Assembly: GCA_024224155.1 (NCBI GenBank)
Contig: JAAENP010000211.1
Location: 1 to 64,000, forward strand
Direction: 5' to 3'
From: a bacterium
GTDB lineage: Bacteria > Acidobacteriota > Thermoanaerobaculia > Multivoradales > JAHEKO01
DNA: 64,000 nt
Below the pieces are notes generated by a model. The model worked only from the letters and a program-made list of their open reading frames with translations. It had not been told where the DNA came from and ran no database searches. Positions 20,251 through 29,133 of this stretch are shown piece after piece. Numbering within the stretch: the stretch's first letter is position 1; every line of letters starts with the position of its first letter. Both the position numbers and the translations under genes were made by a program.

Positions 20251-21705
20251 CTATTCGAAGAATCTCGCCAGATGTTCTTCGGGTGGCGCCTCGGAGAGCA
20301 GCGATCCCACCACCATCGCGGTTGCCGAGGCTGCCAGGATCACCGCGACCGGCATGATGCCGATTCCCAACACCGTATAGCCGGGCCACCCCGCCTGGGC
20401 GAAGAAGCAAATCCAGAGGCCCGCGGTGACCAGAACCGCCGCGAACGCTCCGGTACGGGTGCTTCGCTTCCAGTACAGGGCGGCGACGATGACCGGTGTC
20501 AGCGCCGCGAAGCCGGTGAAAGACCAGACACCGAGCTTGAACAGGCTGCGGTCGACGGTGAGGGAGAGAGTCAGTGCCACCGCGAAGATTCCGAGGACGA
20601 AGATCCGGCCCACGAGAATCGACCGCCGGTCGCCGAGGTGATCGTGGAAGCCGTAATGCCGGACGATGTCGCGAGTGAACATGGTGCTCAGCGACAGTAC
20701 CTGGGAGTCGAGCGAAGACATTACCGCGGCGAAGACGCCCGCTGCCAGCATACCGGCCATGGCTCCGGGGGCGTACTCGCCGATCATCTTGACCAGCACG
20801 GCGTTGGCCTCGGGACCAACCAGGCCCGGAAAATCCAGGTTGCCCAGGAGGCCGAGCACCACGCTCGGAATCCAGACGATGGCGACACATATGGGATAGG
20901 CGACGATCGGAAGCCGGAACGCGCGCTCGCTTCTCGCGGTCAACCAGTGCATGAAGATATGCGGAAACATCGCCACCGAGAGCGGAATCGCGGTGTAGGT
21001 CAGGAGCTCGAGCGGTGCGATGTGTTGACCGCGCGCCAGGAGATCCGGAGAGGTCTTGTCGAGGCGTTCCATGGCGCTGCCGAGCCCGCCGAGCTTGTGG
21101 GTGATCAGAAAGAAGGTCACGGCACCGAGTGTCATGAACACCAGGGTCTGGAACGTGTTGGCCCAGGCGGTGCCGCGCAGGCCGCCGATCGAGACGTAGC
21201 CCAGGACGACCACCGACATCAGGACGCTGCCTACCCATTCCGGGGTAGCGCCGCCGGTGATCTGCGCCAGCGTGATGCCGCCGCCCTTGATGCCGATCAG
21301 GAGATAGGGAACCAGAAGAACGACCATGACCGCGAAGAGAAGGAGGCCCAGCCCGTCGGATTGCCAGCGGTCGCGAAAGAACTCGACCTGGGTCAGATAG
21401 CCGTGTCGCTCGCCCAGTCGCCAGACGCGGGGAGCCAGAAACAGGAAGGCCAGAGGCACGACGAGAGCAGACGACGAGGCCATCAGCGCGAAGACCCCAA
21501 CGCCCCGATGGTAGGCCTCGCCGGAGGCTCCAAGTAGCGAAAAGGCCGTCATGTGGGTCCCGAAAAGGGACATCAATAGCAGGAACGGACCGATGGTGCG
21601 CGAGGCGAGAAAGAAATCCACGCCGGTGCCTCTGAACAGGCGATGGCTGAGGATGCCGATACTGAAGACGGTCGCCAGATAGAGAAGGACGATCGCCAGA
21701 GTCAT
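20251..21705 (-). CDS. Sodium:solute symporter (SSS family)
   Basis: A 484-residue inner-membrane protein of about 13 helices. Features of the SSS family are present: an N-terminal GVDFFLASRTIGPFLLLMSLFGTHMTAFSLLG region, GGLRGTAWANTFQTLVFM, and AAVMSSLDSQVLSLSTMF, which contains the sodium-site serines. It couples sodium influx to uptake of an unknown organic solute, probably a carboxylate. Its start overlaps the DUF3311 gene, a pairing known for many SSS transporters. The pair is bracketed by the two GGGGACAC hairpins. Confidence 0.9.
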   Translation of the reverse strand: MTLAIVLLYLATVFSIGILSHRLFRGTGVDFFLASRTIGPFLLLMSLFGTHMTAFSLLGASGEAYHRGVGVFALMASSSALVVPLAFLFLAPRVWRLGERHGYLTQVEFFRDRWQSDGLGLLLFAVMVVLLVPYLLIGIKGGGITLAQITGGATPEWVGSVLMSVVVLGYVSIGGLRGTAWANTFQTLVFMTLGAVTFFLITHKLGGLGSAMERLDKTSPDLLARGQHIAPLELLTYTAIPLSVAMFPHIFMHWLTARSERAFRLPIVAYPICVAIVWIPSVVLGLLGNLDFPGLVGPEANAVLVKMIGEYAPGAMAGMLAAGVFAAVMSSLDSQVLSLSTMFTRDIVRHYGFHDHLGDRRSILVGRIFVLGIFAVALTLSLTVDRSLFKLGVWSFTGFAALTPVIVAALYWKRSTRTGAFAAVLVTAGLWICFFAQAGWPGYTVLGIGIMPVAVILAASATAMVVGSLLSEAPPEEHLARFFE

Positions 21706-21911
21706 TGCCGCCGCCTCGAAATAAAGGCAGCCAGCACCATCGAGACCAGAACGCAGTAGCCGAGGTGATAGAGGAGTCCGATCGGCAGCCCCGCGATCAG
21801 GCTGGGGTTGTCCCGCAGCCAGAAGTCCTGATGCAGCGCGAAAAGGACGACCACGACAAGGGCGAAGAGCCCAGTGGTTTTGAAGAGACGGCTGTCCGGT
21901 ACCGGTTTCAT
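21702..21911 (-). CDS. DUF3311-type small membrane protein, symporter partner
   Basis: A 69-residue protein with two hydrophobic helices (FALVVVVLFALHQDF and GLLYHLGYCVLVSMVLAAFI) joined by a short loop with PSLIAGLPIGL. DUF3311 proteins of this size typically precede SSS symporters and may be accessory subunits. Here the stop overlaps the symporter start by four bases, which supports joint synthesis. Confidence 0.75.
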   Translation of the reverse strand: MKPVPDSRLFKTTGLFALVVVVLFALHQDFWLRDNPSLIAGLPIGLLYHLGYCVLVSMVLAAFISRRRQ

Positions 21912-21934
21912 GGAACCACGAAGGCTACACGATC

Positions 21935-21959
21935 GGGGACACGATTCCTTCGTGTCCCC
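21935..21959. repeat. GGGGACAC palindromic repeat, copy 2
   Basis: A perfect 10-bp inverted repeat, GGGGACACGA with TCGTGTCCCC, around a 5-base loop, followed by TCCCGACTG. Orientation and 3' flank match copy 1 at 20189. It sits between the halogenase-like gene and DUF3311. Confidence 0.8.
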
Positions 21960-21982
21960 TCCCGACTGCTGCAGGGCTCCCG

Positions 21983-23242
21983 TCAGCTTCGCGTCGGAGC
22001 CATCTCCGAACGATCACGGCCGGCCTCTTCGGCCAGAGCCGCGCGAATCCGGTCCAGGGGCTTGCGGTAGACGTTACCCACCAGCAGGTCGACGAGCTCG
22101 CCCTTGCAGCCTGGATACCGCGCGAGGAAACGGGCGAACGAAAACTCCGGATCGTAGAACGCATAGACCAGCTGCCGCATCGCGTCGACCCCATGCCGAT
22201 AGCACTCGATGTGCGAGCCGAGGCTCTGTGCCGACAGGTCTCCGGCCTCGAGACTCGAGCAGATGGAATCGGCAGCCATCTCGCCCGACTTGAGTGCCAG
22301 AAAGACGCCGGTTGAGTACACCGGGTCGATGAAGCCGACCGCGTCTCCGGCCAGAACCCAGCCGTTGCCGGCGCTTCTGGCCGAGCTGTAGGAGAAGTCA
22401 CGGATGGCCCTCATCGGCATGGCCTGCCCGGCGCCGTCGATTCTGGCGGCGATCGCCGGGCAATGCGCGAGCTCTTCTTCGAAGACCGTCTGCGGGTCGC
22501 GCGAGCGACCCAGAATGAGGTGACTGATGTCGCCGACCACGCCCACCGAGACCGTGTCGTCCGGCAGTGGAATCGACCAGAACCAGGACTTCCTCTCGTC
22601 GGTGTGAAAGATGATCGTCGCGCCTTCGTCCACCCCGCTATCGCGGTAGCCACCTTTGAAGTGGCTAAAGAAGGCGGCGTTCTTCAAGCTCGGCTCGATA
22701 TCGAGAAGCCCCAGCTTACCGGCCAAGAAAGCGCGCTGGCCCGTGGCGTCGACGAAAACCCTGGACGCAAGATCGATTGGATCGTCATCGCCCGTGCTCA
22801 CTCGGGCGCCCACTGCTCGGTCGCCGTCGAAAAGAACGTCTTTGAGCGTGACGCCACGCCGGACCTCGACGCCCTGGGCTACGGCATTGTCTAGGAGCAT
22901 CTGGTCGAACTCGCTGCGCAGAACCTGCCAGGTCTGGGAGCTCTCATGGGCATCGTGGTCGCGAAAGTAGAACGGCGTCGAGGCCTTGCCGTCGGAGCTG
23001 AAGAACTGCACGCTGTACTTCTTGGGGAAGCGGCTGGCCTTCATCTGATCGAGCACGCCCAGCCGCTCGAAGATCCAATAGGTCGCCGGCATCAAAGACT
23101 CCCCCACTTTGAACTCGGGCGCCGGGGAGCGTTCGATCAGCAGAGTCTTGCAGCCACGCTGAGCAATCAGAGTGGCCGCGGTGGCGCCGGCGGGGCCACC
23201 GCCGGCGACGACGGCGTCATATTCCATTGTCGAGAAGGTCAT
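21983..23242 (-). CDS. Flavin-dependent halogenase-like FAD oxidoreductase
   Basis: A 419-residue flavoprotein. An N-terminal GGGPAG dinucleotide motif (residues 14-19) and the later GWVLAGDAVGFIDPVYSTGV bind FAD. The WxWxIP motif of flavin-dependent halogenases is present as WFWSIP (220-225). Lys75 in RFPKKYSVQF sits where these enzymes carry their catalytic lysine, judging from family patterns. It could halogenate a phenolic or carrier-bound substrate, or act as a related monooxygenase or reductase, since many homologues lack proven halogenase activity. Its start overlaps the TonB receptor stop by four bases; it is the last gene of the ten-gene operon. Confidence 0.72.
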   Translation of the reverse strand: MTFSTMEYDAVVAGGGPAGATAATLIAQRGCKTLLIERSPAPEFKVGESLMPATYWIFERLGVLDQMKASRFPKKYSVQFFSSDGKASTPFYFRDHDAHESSQTWQVLRSEFDQMLLDNAVAQGVEVRRGVTLKDVLFDGDRAVGARVSTGDDDPIDLASRVFVDATGQRAFLAGKLGLLDIEPSLKNAAFFSHFKGGYRDSGVDEGATIIFHTDERKSWFWSIPLPDDTVSVGVVGDISHLILGRSRDPQTVFEEELAHCPAIAARIDGAGQAMPMRAIRDFSYSSARSAGNGWVLAGDAVGFIDPVYSTGVFLALKSGEMAADSICSSLEAGDLSAQSLGSHIECYRHGVDAMRQLVYAFYDPEFSFARFLARYPGCKGELVDLLVGNVYRKPLDRIRAALAEEAGRDRSEMAPTRS

Positions 23243-25383
23243 ATCCGGTACTCGAAGGACAGAGACGCCGAGAGCGGCTCGGCGGGAATAACTGCACTCG
23301 ATCCGAATCCGCGGGTCTCGTAGTCCTCGTCGGTCAGGTTGCGCAGCCTCAAGCCGAAGCGCCAGTCGTTTCGGCCGTAGGAAAGCGCGGCGTTCAGGAG
23401 TACGTAGCTCGAAATCGATGCCGAGTTGTCCTCGGAGATGAACTGGTCGTCGACAAAGCGCGCACCACCGCCGATTCTGAATCCGTTCGAGAGCGTCTTG
23501 CTCAGCCAGAGGTTCGCCAGATGCTCGGGCGCGAAGGTGGAGCTGTTGCCCGAGCGGTCGAAGACAGCGAACGGCGGATTTGAAAAGGGCAGGGCCACGA
23601 GCTCGCTGAAGCGGGTGAGCTCGCTGTCGGTGTAGGCGTAGCTAAACGTGGCGCTGAGCCCGCGAGCCAGGTCGCCCGCCAGCTCGACCTCGAGACCCTG
23701 CGAGCGCTGGTCCCCGGCCTGTTGAGTGAAGCCGTTGTCGTCGGGAATGGCGATGTTGTCGCGCTCCAGCCGGTACAGGGCGAAGGTGGAGCGGAAACGT
23801 CCGTTGCCGGAACTGCGGCGCGTCCCGACCTCGATCTGTCGGCTCTCTTCCGCTTCGCGCTCACCGACGACCCGAGGCGACGGGGGAGCGAACGAGCCCG
23901 CTGCGTTGATGTAAAAGGCAGATCCCTCGGTGGGTGAGTACACGATCCCGAGCATCGGACTGACCTCTTCCTGGCTTCGGGAGGCCCCGCTGACCGCGTC
24001 TTCGAAGTCGATGGCATCGAGCCTCAGGCCGGCCAAGAGCATCAGCTTCTTGGTCGCCTGAAAGCGCTCGATCAAGTAGGGCGCGACGATATCGCTGGTC
24101 GAGTCGCCTTGGGTCGATTGGCTCGGCAGAAAGAAAATCGGCCGGGTGGCGGTTTCGACCGGCGCCAGGAGGTCGATGGACGGCAGCAGACCGACATCGA
24201 GCGAATAGTCGTCCGAAAACCGCGCTATCTCGACACCGGCGAGGAGTTGATGGCGGCTGTCCTGGGGACTCCAAAGGAGCTCGAGCTGATTGCCGACGAA
24301 ATCCTGGCGGTCGTCGAGGTCGACGAGAGTCCGGAAGACCTCGATTCGACCGGTCGAGAAGCTCGGGAAGGCGCCATTGAGAAGTGTGCCGTCGGTCTTC
24401 CAATCGAGCTCACGAAAATAGAGCTTGTTGCGCAACTCGAGCCGGTCCGAGAGGGTGCGCTCGAGATCCAGCTGCACGCGCAAGAGATCCTGTTCCGAGA
24501 AATCGAACGGCGAGGCGTACGAGCGATCACGCGAAACCGCGGGCAGCGCACCGTTGACGAGAGGCAATCCCGCGTCGGGCACGTACTCCGAGCTGAGAGA
24601 TTCCAGGTTGAGGTGGATCGCGGTCCGATCGTCCGGTCGCCACGTGAACGCCGGATTGATGGCGGCAACGTCCTGCTCGCGGCCGTCACGATAGCCGTCG
24701 CCCGACCGGAAAAGGCCGTTGAGCCTGAAGCTCGCACTGCCGCTGTCGTTGGAACGGTTCAGGTCGATGGAACCGTCGGCCGTGTTCCAGGAGCCCAGGC
24801 TCAGGCTGAACGAACCGAAGTCCTGGGGCACCGGCTGCTTGCGCACCAGGTTGATGACTCCGGCCAGCGGGTTGCTGCCATAGAGGAACCCGGCCGGTCC
24901 CTTGAAGACCTCGACGCGTTCGGTGTTGTACATCTGATAGAAGGTCGTCTCGGGCTCCGGAGCGCCGTCGGTCAGAACCAGGCCACTGTTGAGCGAATCG
25001 AAGCCGCGCAGGACGAAAAAGTCGAAGACGCCGTTGCCGGTGTGGACGTTGATGCCACTGACGTTCTCGAGGGCATGGCCGAGGATGCGAGCCTGCTGCT
25101 CGGATAGCGTCTCGAGGTCGACCACGCCGACGTTGGCCGGTGTCCACCCGGTCTGGAGCGGGAGCTTGGCCGTGATCGTATTGGTGTCGGGAAGGAATGG
25201 CAGGCTCTCTTCTACGAAGAGCTCTTCGACGTATTCGGCGGCCGGAACCGACTCCTCGTTCTGGATCGTCGCCCCGGCCTTCGGTTCCGAGTCGCCCTGC
25301 GTCGGGGCTTGAGCCGCGACTGGATCGACGGCGGCGAAGGAGGTCAACGCGGCGAGGGCCGCTGTCAAGAACAGGTTTCGCAA
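23239..25383 (-). CDS. TonB-dependent outer-membrane receptor (siderophore type)
   Basis: The protein has 714 residues from a TTG at 25383, chosen because AGGAG stands 7 bp upstream and the N-terminus becomes a proper signal peptide (LRNLFLTAALAAL, cut after VAAQA). A plug domain follows, with GHALENVSGINVHTG, FFVLRGFDS and ERVEVFKGPAGFLYGS. The rest is a 22-strand barrel ending in LSASLSFEYRI with the terminal aromatic pattern. It imports an iron-siderophore, haem or other large ligand with TonB/ExbB energy; no TonB system genes are in the window. It starts 10 bp after the propeller gene at 25394. Confidence 0.9.
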   Translation of the reverse strand: MRNLFLTAALAALTSFAAVDPVAAQAPTQGDSEPKAGATIQNEESVPAAEYVEELFVEESLPFLPDTNTITAKLPLQTGWTPANVGVVDLETLSEQQARILGHALENVSGINVHTGNGVFDFFVLRGFDSLNSGLVLTDGAPEPETTFYQMYNTERVEVFKGPAGFLYGSNPLAGVINLVRKQPVPQDFGSFSLSLGSWNTADGSIDLNRSNDSGSASFRLNGLFRSGDGYRDGREQDVAAINPAFTWRPDDRTAIHLNLESLSSEYVPDAGLPLVNGALPAVSRDRSYASPFDFSEQDLLRVQLDLERTLSDRLELRNKLYFRELDWKTDGTLLNGAFPSFSTGRIEVFRTLVDLDDRQDFVGNQLELLWSPQDSRHQLLAGVEIARFSDDYSLDVGLLPSIDLLAPVETATRPIFFLPSQSTQGDSTSDIVAPYLIERFQATKKLMLLAGLRLDAIDFEDAVSGASRSQEEVSPMLGIVYSPTEGSAFYINAAGSFAPPSPRVVGEREAEESRQIEVGTRRSSGNGRFRSTFALYRLERDNIAIPDDNGFTQQAGDQRSQGLEVELAGDLARGLSATFSYAYTDSELTRFSELVALPFSNPPFAVFDRSGNSSTFAPEHLANLWLSKTLSNGFRIGGGARFVDDQFISEDNSASISSYVLLNAALSYGRNDWRFGLRLRNLTDEDYETRGFGSSAVIPAEPLSASLSFEYRI

Positions 25384-25393
25384 ATGAGGTCTC

Positions 25394-26626
25394 CTAGGGA
25401 TTAAGACTGACGGCGACCATCTCGCGCTCATCGCGCAGAAAGAGCCGGCCGTTCGCAAGTGATGGCATGGTCCAGGTCTTGCCCTTGAGGATCTGTGCGC
25501 GCCCGGTTTCTCTGTACTCCTCGGGTGTGGCCTCGACCGAAAGCAAGACCCCGCGCTCGCTCAGGACGAGCAGGTGTCCGTCGGCGTAGAGGAGCGAGCC
25601 CTTTCCAAAGCTGCGCTTGGCCCAGGCCTCCTGGCCCGAGGCGGCTTCGATGCACTTGAGCGTGGCATTGTCGAAGCCGTAGAGATAGCCGTTCACCAGA
25701 ACCGACGAGTTGAAGTGGTTCTGCATGATCTTGCTGCGCCAGAGCTCCTCGACGCCGAGTTCCGCGCCGGTCGAGCTGACTCTCAGCAGAGCCGCGCCCT
25801 TGCCGTAGCCGGTCGAGATGAAGACCTTGTCCGGAGGCACGAAGACCGGCATGGCGGCGTTGACCCCGTACGAGGTCTTCCACGTGTACTCCCAGAGCAC
25901 GCTGCCGTCTGCGGGGGTGGTCGCCACCAGCGCGTCGGCGGTAAAGAACACCGCCTGCTCGCGGCCGGCAATTCTGGCCACGATCGGTGTCGAGTATCCG
26001 GGCTTGTCACCGCGAACGTGCCAACGAACCGCGCCGGTCTTCTTGTCGAGCGCGAGTAGGGCATGATCGGTTCTGCCGCCGGCCTCGATCAAGAGCAGGT
26101 CCCCGGTCACGACGGGCGAGGCCGAAACCCCCCACTGGGGAACTCGTGCTCCGAAATCTGCCACCAGGTTGCGCGACCAAACGCGCGCTCCATCGGCCGC
26201 TTTGAATGCGTGCAGCCCGCCCGACGCGCCGACCACGAAGACCAGACCGTCTTCGACCGTGGGCGTCGAGCGGGGCCCCCCGCCCTGGCCATCGGGTCGG
26301 TCCTTGCCGGTGATCGCGCGCCAGACCTCACGACCGGTCTCGGCATCGAACGCGGCGGCGATCTCCTCGCCGCCTCGGCCGAACTGGGTGAAAACCAGAC
26401 CGTTCCGGACCGCGATACCGGAGTAACCCCGTCCGATATCGATGCGCCACAACACCTCGGGCGCGCCGAGGGACCACGTGGTGAGCAGGTTGGTCTCGGC
26501 CGATCGACCGGCGCCGTCTTCGCCGCGATACGAAGGCCAGTCGGCGGCGGGGAGGCGGGCGGCGCCGATCGCACAACCCAGGAGGACAAGCAGTGCGAAA
26601 GTACGCGTTCGGTGAGCTCGACTCAT
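25394..26626 (-). CDS. Exported PQQ-like beta-propeller protein
   Basis: A 410-residue exported protein. The signal (FALLVLLGCAIGAARLPA) could be cut by signal peptidase I or lipidated at Cys18. The mature protein starts DWPSYRGEDGAGRS and contains repeated propeller blades (FDAETGREVW, LDKKTGAVRW, IEAASGQEAW). It has no vicinal cysteines and no obvious quinone-ligand set, so it is better described as a BamB-like propeller than a PQQ enzyme. It lies between the radical SAM gene (9 bp) and the TonB receptor (10 bp), suggesting a periplasmic role tied to receptor uptake or product handling. Confidence 0.82.
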   Translation of the reverse strand: MSRAHRTRTFALLVLLGCAIGAARLPAADWPSYRGEDGAGRSAETNLLTTWSLGAPEVLWRIDIGRGYSGIAVRNGLVFTQFGRGGEEIAAAFDAETGREVWRAITGKDRPDGQGGGPRSTPTVEDGLVFVVGASGGLHAFKAADGARVWSRNLVADFGARVPQWGVSASPVVTGDLLLIEAGGRTDHALLALDKKTGAVRWHVRGDKPGYSTPIVARIAGREQAVFFTADALVATTPADGSVLWEYTWKTSYGVNAAMPVFVPPDKVFISTGYGKGAALLRVSSTGAELGVEELWRSKIMQNHFNSSVLVNGYLYGFDNATLKCIEAASGQEAWAKRSFGKGSLLYADGHLLVLSERGVLLSVEATPEEYRETGRAQILKGKTWTMPSLANGRLFLRDEREMVAVSLNP

Positions 26627-26635
26627 GGCAGTTCT

Positions 26636-27976
26636 TCAGGTGTAACGGGCGTTGCGGTAGGAGTCTTCGTAGAAATCCGGAAGCAGGCTGTCGACCCGGA
26701 GCAGGCCCGCACCGGAGAGCTTGACGGCGCCGCCGGAGACCTCGAGCCAACCCTCCTTTTCAAGCCGGCCGAGTGGCTCGGAGAAGCGCTCGAGAACGTC
26801 GACGCCGAACTTCTTGGAGAAGGCTTGCGCCTCGAGCCGCCCGAGCTTGAGTTGCAGGATGAACTCGCGCGTGAGGCGCTCATCGGGGCGGGTTGCGAAC
26901 GCGCGATTCAAGGGCAGCTCGCCGTCCCCGATTCGAGCCAGGTACTCGCCCCAGCCGTCGCAGTTCTGAAAATGCACGTCGCTGACGTGCGAGAACGAGG
27001 CGACCCCGGTTCCGAGAAGATCGCAGCCGTTCCATACCGAGTCTCGGTAGAGGAATCGTGCCCGGTTCTCCTCGCCGCTCTTTCGCACTAGGGTGTAGGC
27101 GCTCGAGGTCTCGTAACCGGCTTTGGAGAACTCCTCGATAGCGTAGGCGTGCCACTCGCGTTTGAGGTCCCAATCGGCCACCGGAACCTCCAACTCACCG
27201 TCCAGGATGTTCTTGGTGAAGCGCGTGTTGAACGGCAGCTCGAGCTGGTAGATGGTGACGCTGTCCGCGCCCACCTCGATGGTTCGAGCCACCGTCTGCT
27301 TCCACTTGGTCCAGGTCTCACCGAGCATGCCGGCGATGAGGTCGACGTTGAGCTGCTCGAAGTCGAGGTCTCGGATCCAGGGCATGCAGCGATTGATCTC
27401 ATGCGAGACGTGGGCCCGGCCGTTGAGTCGCAGAATGTCGTCGTCGAAATTCTCGATTCCGAGAGAAAGACGGGTGACGCCGATTTCCCGGATGGCTTCG
27501 AGCTTGGCCGCGGTCAAGGTGCCCGGCTCGCATTCGAAGGCGACTTCCTCGACACCGTCCCAGGGGATCGCCCGTTGCAGTCGTTCGACTAGAGCTCTCA
27601 AGTGCTTAGCGCTGATATAGGACGGGGTGCCGCCGCCGAAGTAGACAAAGCGCGGCCGGCGGTTCGCAATCGCGGGCCGTTCGGAGTACATCTCGACTTC
27701 GCGGCACAGCGCGTCGAGATAAGAGCCGATTTCGTCGAAATTCTTGTCCGTATAGACGCGGAAGTAGCAGAACTTGCAGCGCTTCCGGCAGAACGGAATG
27801 TGTAGATAGAGTCCAAGGTCTCTACCTTCAATCGGCGGCTCGTCGAGAGCGCGGCGAGCCTCGGCGACGGCGTCTTCACTCCAGGCGGAGTAGGGTGGGT
27901 AGTTGGAGACGAAGACGCTGCCAAGCTCCTGTTCTTCAGTGAGCCGTCCGGATGTCGCCGCTTCGGGCTGGGTCAT
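26636..27976 (-). CDS. HemN/HemW-like radical SAM protein
   Basis: The protein has 446 residues from the ATG at 27976 (MTQPEAATSG). The 4Fe-4S motif is HIPFCRKRCKFCYF, with Cys63, Cys67 and Cys70. There is no further Cys two residues later, as coproporphyrinogen oxidase HemN has. A radical SAM barrel (VYFGGGTPSYIS, RLSLGIENFDDDIL) is followed by a HemN_C-like winged domain (LTREFILQLKLGRL). Relatives include HemW (haem chaperone), anaerobic haem-degrading methyltransferases and cyclopropanases, so the reaction is unassigned. It is coupled by ATGA to the propeller gene upstream and sits 9 bp from the next. Adjacency to a TonB receptor recalls haem-use loci, but no other haem genes are here. 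Confidence 0.78.
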   Translation of the reverse strand: MTQPEAATSGRLTEEQELGSVFVSNYPPYSAWSEDAVAEARRALDEPPIEGRDLGLYLHIPFCRKRCKFCYFRVYTDKNFDEIGSYLDALCREVEMYSERPAIANRRPRFVYFGGGTPSYISAKHLRALVERLQRAIPWDGVEEVAFECEPGTLTAAKLEAIREIGVTRLSLGIENFDDDILRLNGRAHVSHEINRCMPWIRDLDFEQLNVDLIAGMLGETWTKWKQTVARTIEVGADSVTIYQLELPFNTRFTKNILDGELEVPVADWDLKREWHAYAIEEFSKAGYETSSAYTLVRKSGEENRARFLYRDSVWNGCDLLGTGVASFSHVSDVHFQNCDGWGEYLARIGDGELPLNRAFATRPDERLTREFILQLKLGRLEAQAFSKKFGVDVLERFSEPLGRLEKEGWLEVSGGAVKLSGAGLLRVDSLLPDFYEDSYRNARYT

Positions 27977-29133
27977 GAGCCGCTTCCCTTCTGCTCTGAA
28001 GCCCTGCCGAAGGCGAGCACGACGCCGTCGAGGGTTCCAAGAACCAGGCGGCCCTCTGCGATCGCCGGCGACGAGGTCACCGGCGCCGCGATCTCGAAAC
28101 GCCACAGCTCGGTCCCGTCCTCGAGAGCGAGAGCGAAGAGATCTCCGTTTCCCGCGACGGCGTACACGCGGTTTCCCGAGATCACCGGCGACGCATCCAC
28201 CCGGGCCCGGGTCGGAAACGTCCACGAGATCTTGCCCGACTGTGGGTCGAGCGCGTGGAGCAGTTTGTCGCGCCCACCGATGACCAGGATCCCGTCGGTG
28301 ATCGCCGGCGACGAGTAAAACGGGAAGTTCTTCTCGGGGTGGTTGTATCGCCAGATGATCTTCTCGTTCTGCCAATCGATCGCCAGCACTTCATTGTCGA
28401 ATGTGCCTGTAAAGGCCAGGTCGCCGTCGATCGCCATGCTTGAAGCTACGTAAGAACCGATCTGGAGTTTGCTCGCTTCGGCGCCACTGGCGAGATCGAC
28501 CTTCCGGAAATAGCCGTCACAGCCCGAAACCACGGCGTACTTCCCGGCGATAGCGGGCGTCGAATGGACGTAACCCTCGGTCTCGATCTTCCAGCGCATT
28601 TCGCCGGACTTTCTATCCAGGGCATAGAGAAACTGGTCGTAGGATCCGAAGAGAACCAGATCGCCGAAGAAATTCGCCGAGGAGATGATGCCGCCGTCGG
28701 TCTGAAACGTCCAGCGGGGCTTGCCGTCCGCCGCGCCGACGGCGTGAAAGACACCGGCCTCGTCACCGAAGTAGACCACACCGCCGTTCACCGACGGCGA
28801 GGACTTGATCTCGTTTCCGGTCTCGTAGCGCCAGGTGAGCGAGCCGTCGGCCAGATCGAGCGCGTAGAGCGAGCCGTCGAGCGAGCCGACGAAGACCCGG
28901 CCGCCGGCGATGGCGGCGGTGGATTCGATCGCGTCGCCTGCCTCGAAACTCCACAGTGGCTCAAGCTCGGCGGTGAGGGTTTCGGATGAGACCCCGGTGA
29001 GCGAGGGGCCACCGCGAAACTGAGTCCACTCGGCGCCGGCGGGTTGGGCGAGAGCGAGACAGGCGATGAGCGCGATGAAGGCCGAACCGCAGGTAACGGT
29101 CGCCAAAGGTTTCCTATGCATAGGCTTGCTCAT
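27973..29133 (-). CDS. Exported PQQ-like beta-propeller protein
   Basis: The protein has 386 residues from the ATG at 29133 (MSKPMHRKPL); an ATG at 29121 is equally possible. A signal peptide (FIALIACLALAQPAGA) leads to WTQFRGGPSLTGVS and seven or eight compact blades with the repeated pattern G-x-L-Y-A-L-D-x-x-x-G-x-x-x-W (SLYALDLADGSLTW, FLYALDRKSGEMRW, LHALDPQSGKISW). The blades are more regular than in the neighbouring propellers. There is no vicinal Cys pair. The start lies inside the end of the alcohol dehydrogenase gene, and the stop overlaps the radical SAM start. Confidence 0.82.
   Translation of the reverse strand: MSKPMHRKPLATVTCGSAFIALIACLALAQPAGAEWTQFRGGPSLTGVSSETLTAELEPLWSFEAGDAIESTAAIAGGRVFVGSLDGSLYALDLADGSLTWRYETGNEIKSSPSVNGGVVYFGDEAGVFHAVGAADGKPRWTFQTDGGIISSANFFGDLVLFGSYDQFLYALDRKSGEMRWKIETEGYVHSTPAIAGKYAVVSGCDGYFRKVDLASGAEASKLQIGSYVASSMAIDGDLAFTGTFDNEVLAIDWQNEKIIWRYNHPEKNFPFYSSPAITDGILVIGGRDKLLHALDPQSGKISWTFPTRARVDASPVISGNRVYAVAGNGDLFALALEDGTELWRFEIAAPVTSSPAIAEGRLVLGTLDGVVLAFGRASEQKGSGS

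Noticed and set aside
18505-21537. A 1010-codon plus-strand open frame across the glycosyltransferase and symporter
   Set aside because: It is antisense to two well-supported genes and rich in His/Gln/Arg/Glu without any fold; a GC-driven shadow.
26636-27976. PQQ biosynthesis radical SAM protein PqqE, suggested by the propeller neighbours
   Set aside because: Sequence is HemN/HemW-like (HIPFC motif and HemN_C-type end), without the SPASM cysteines of PqqE; no pqqA-D genes are present.
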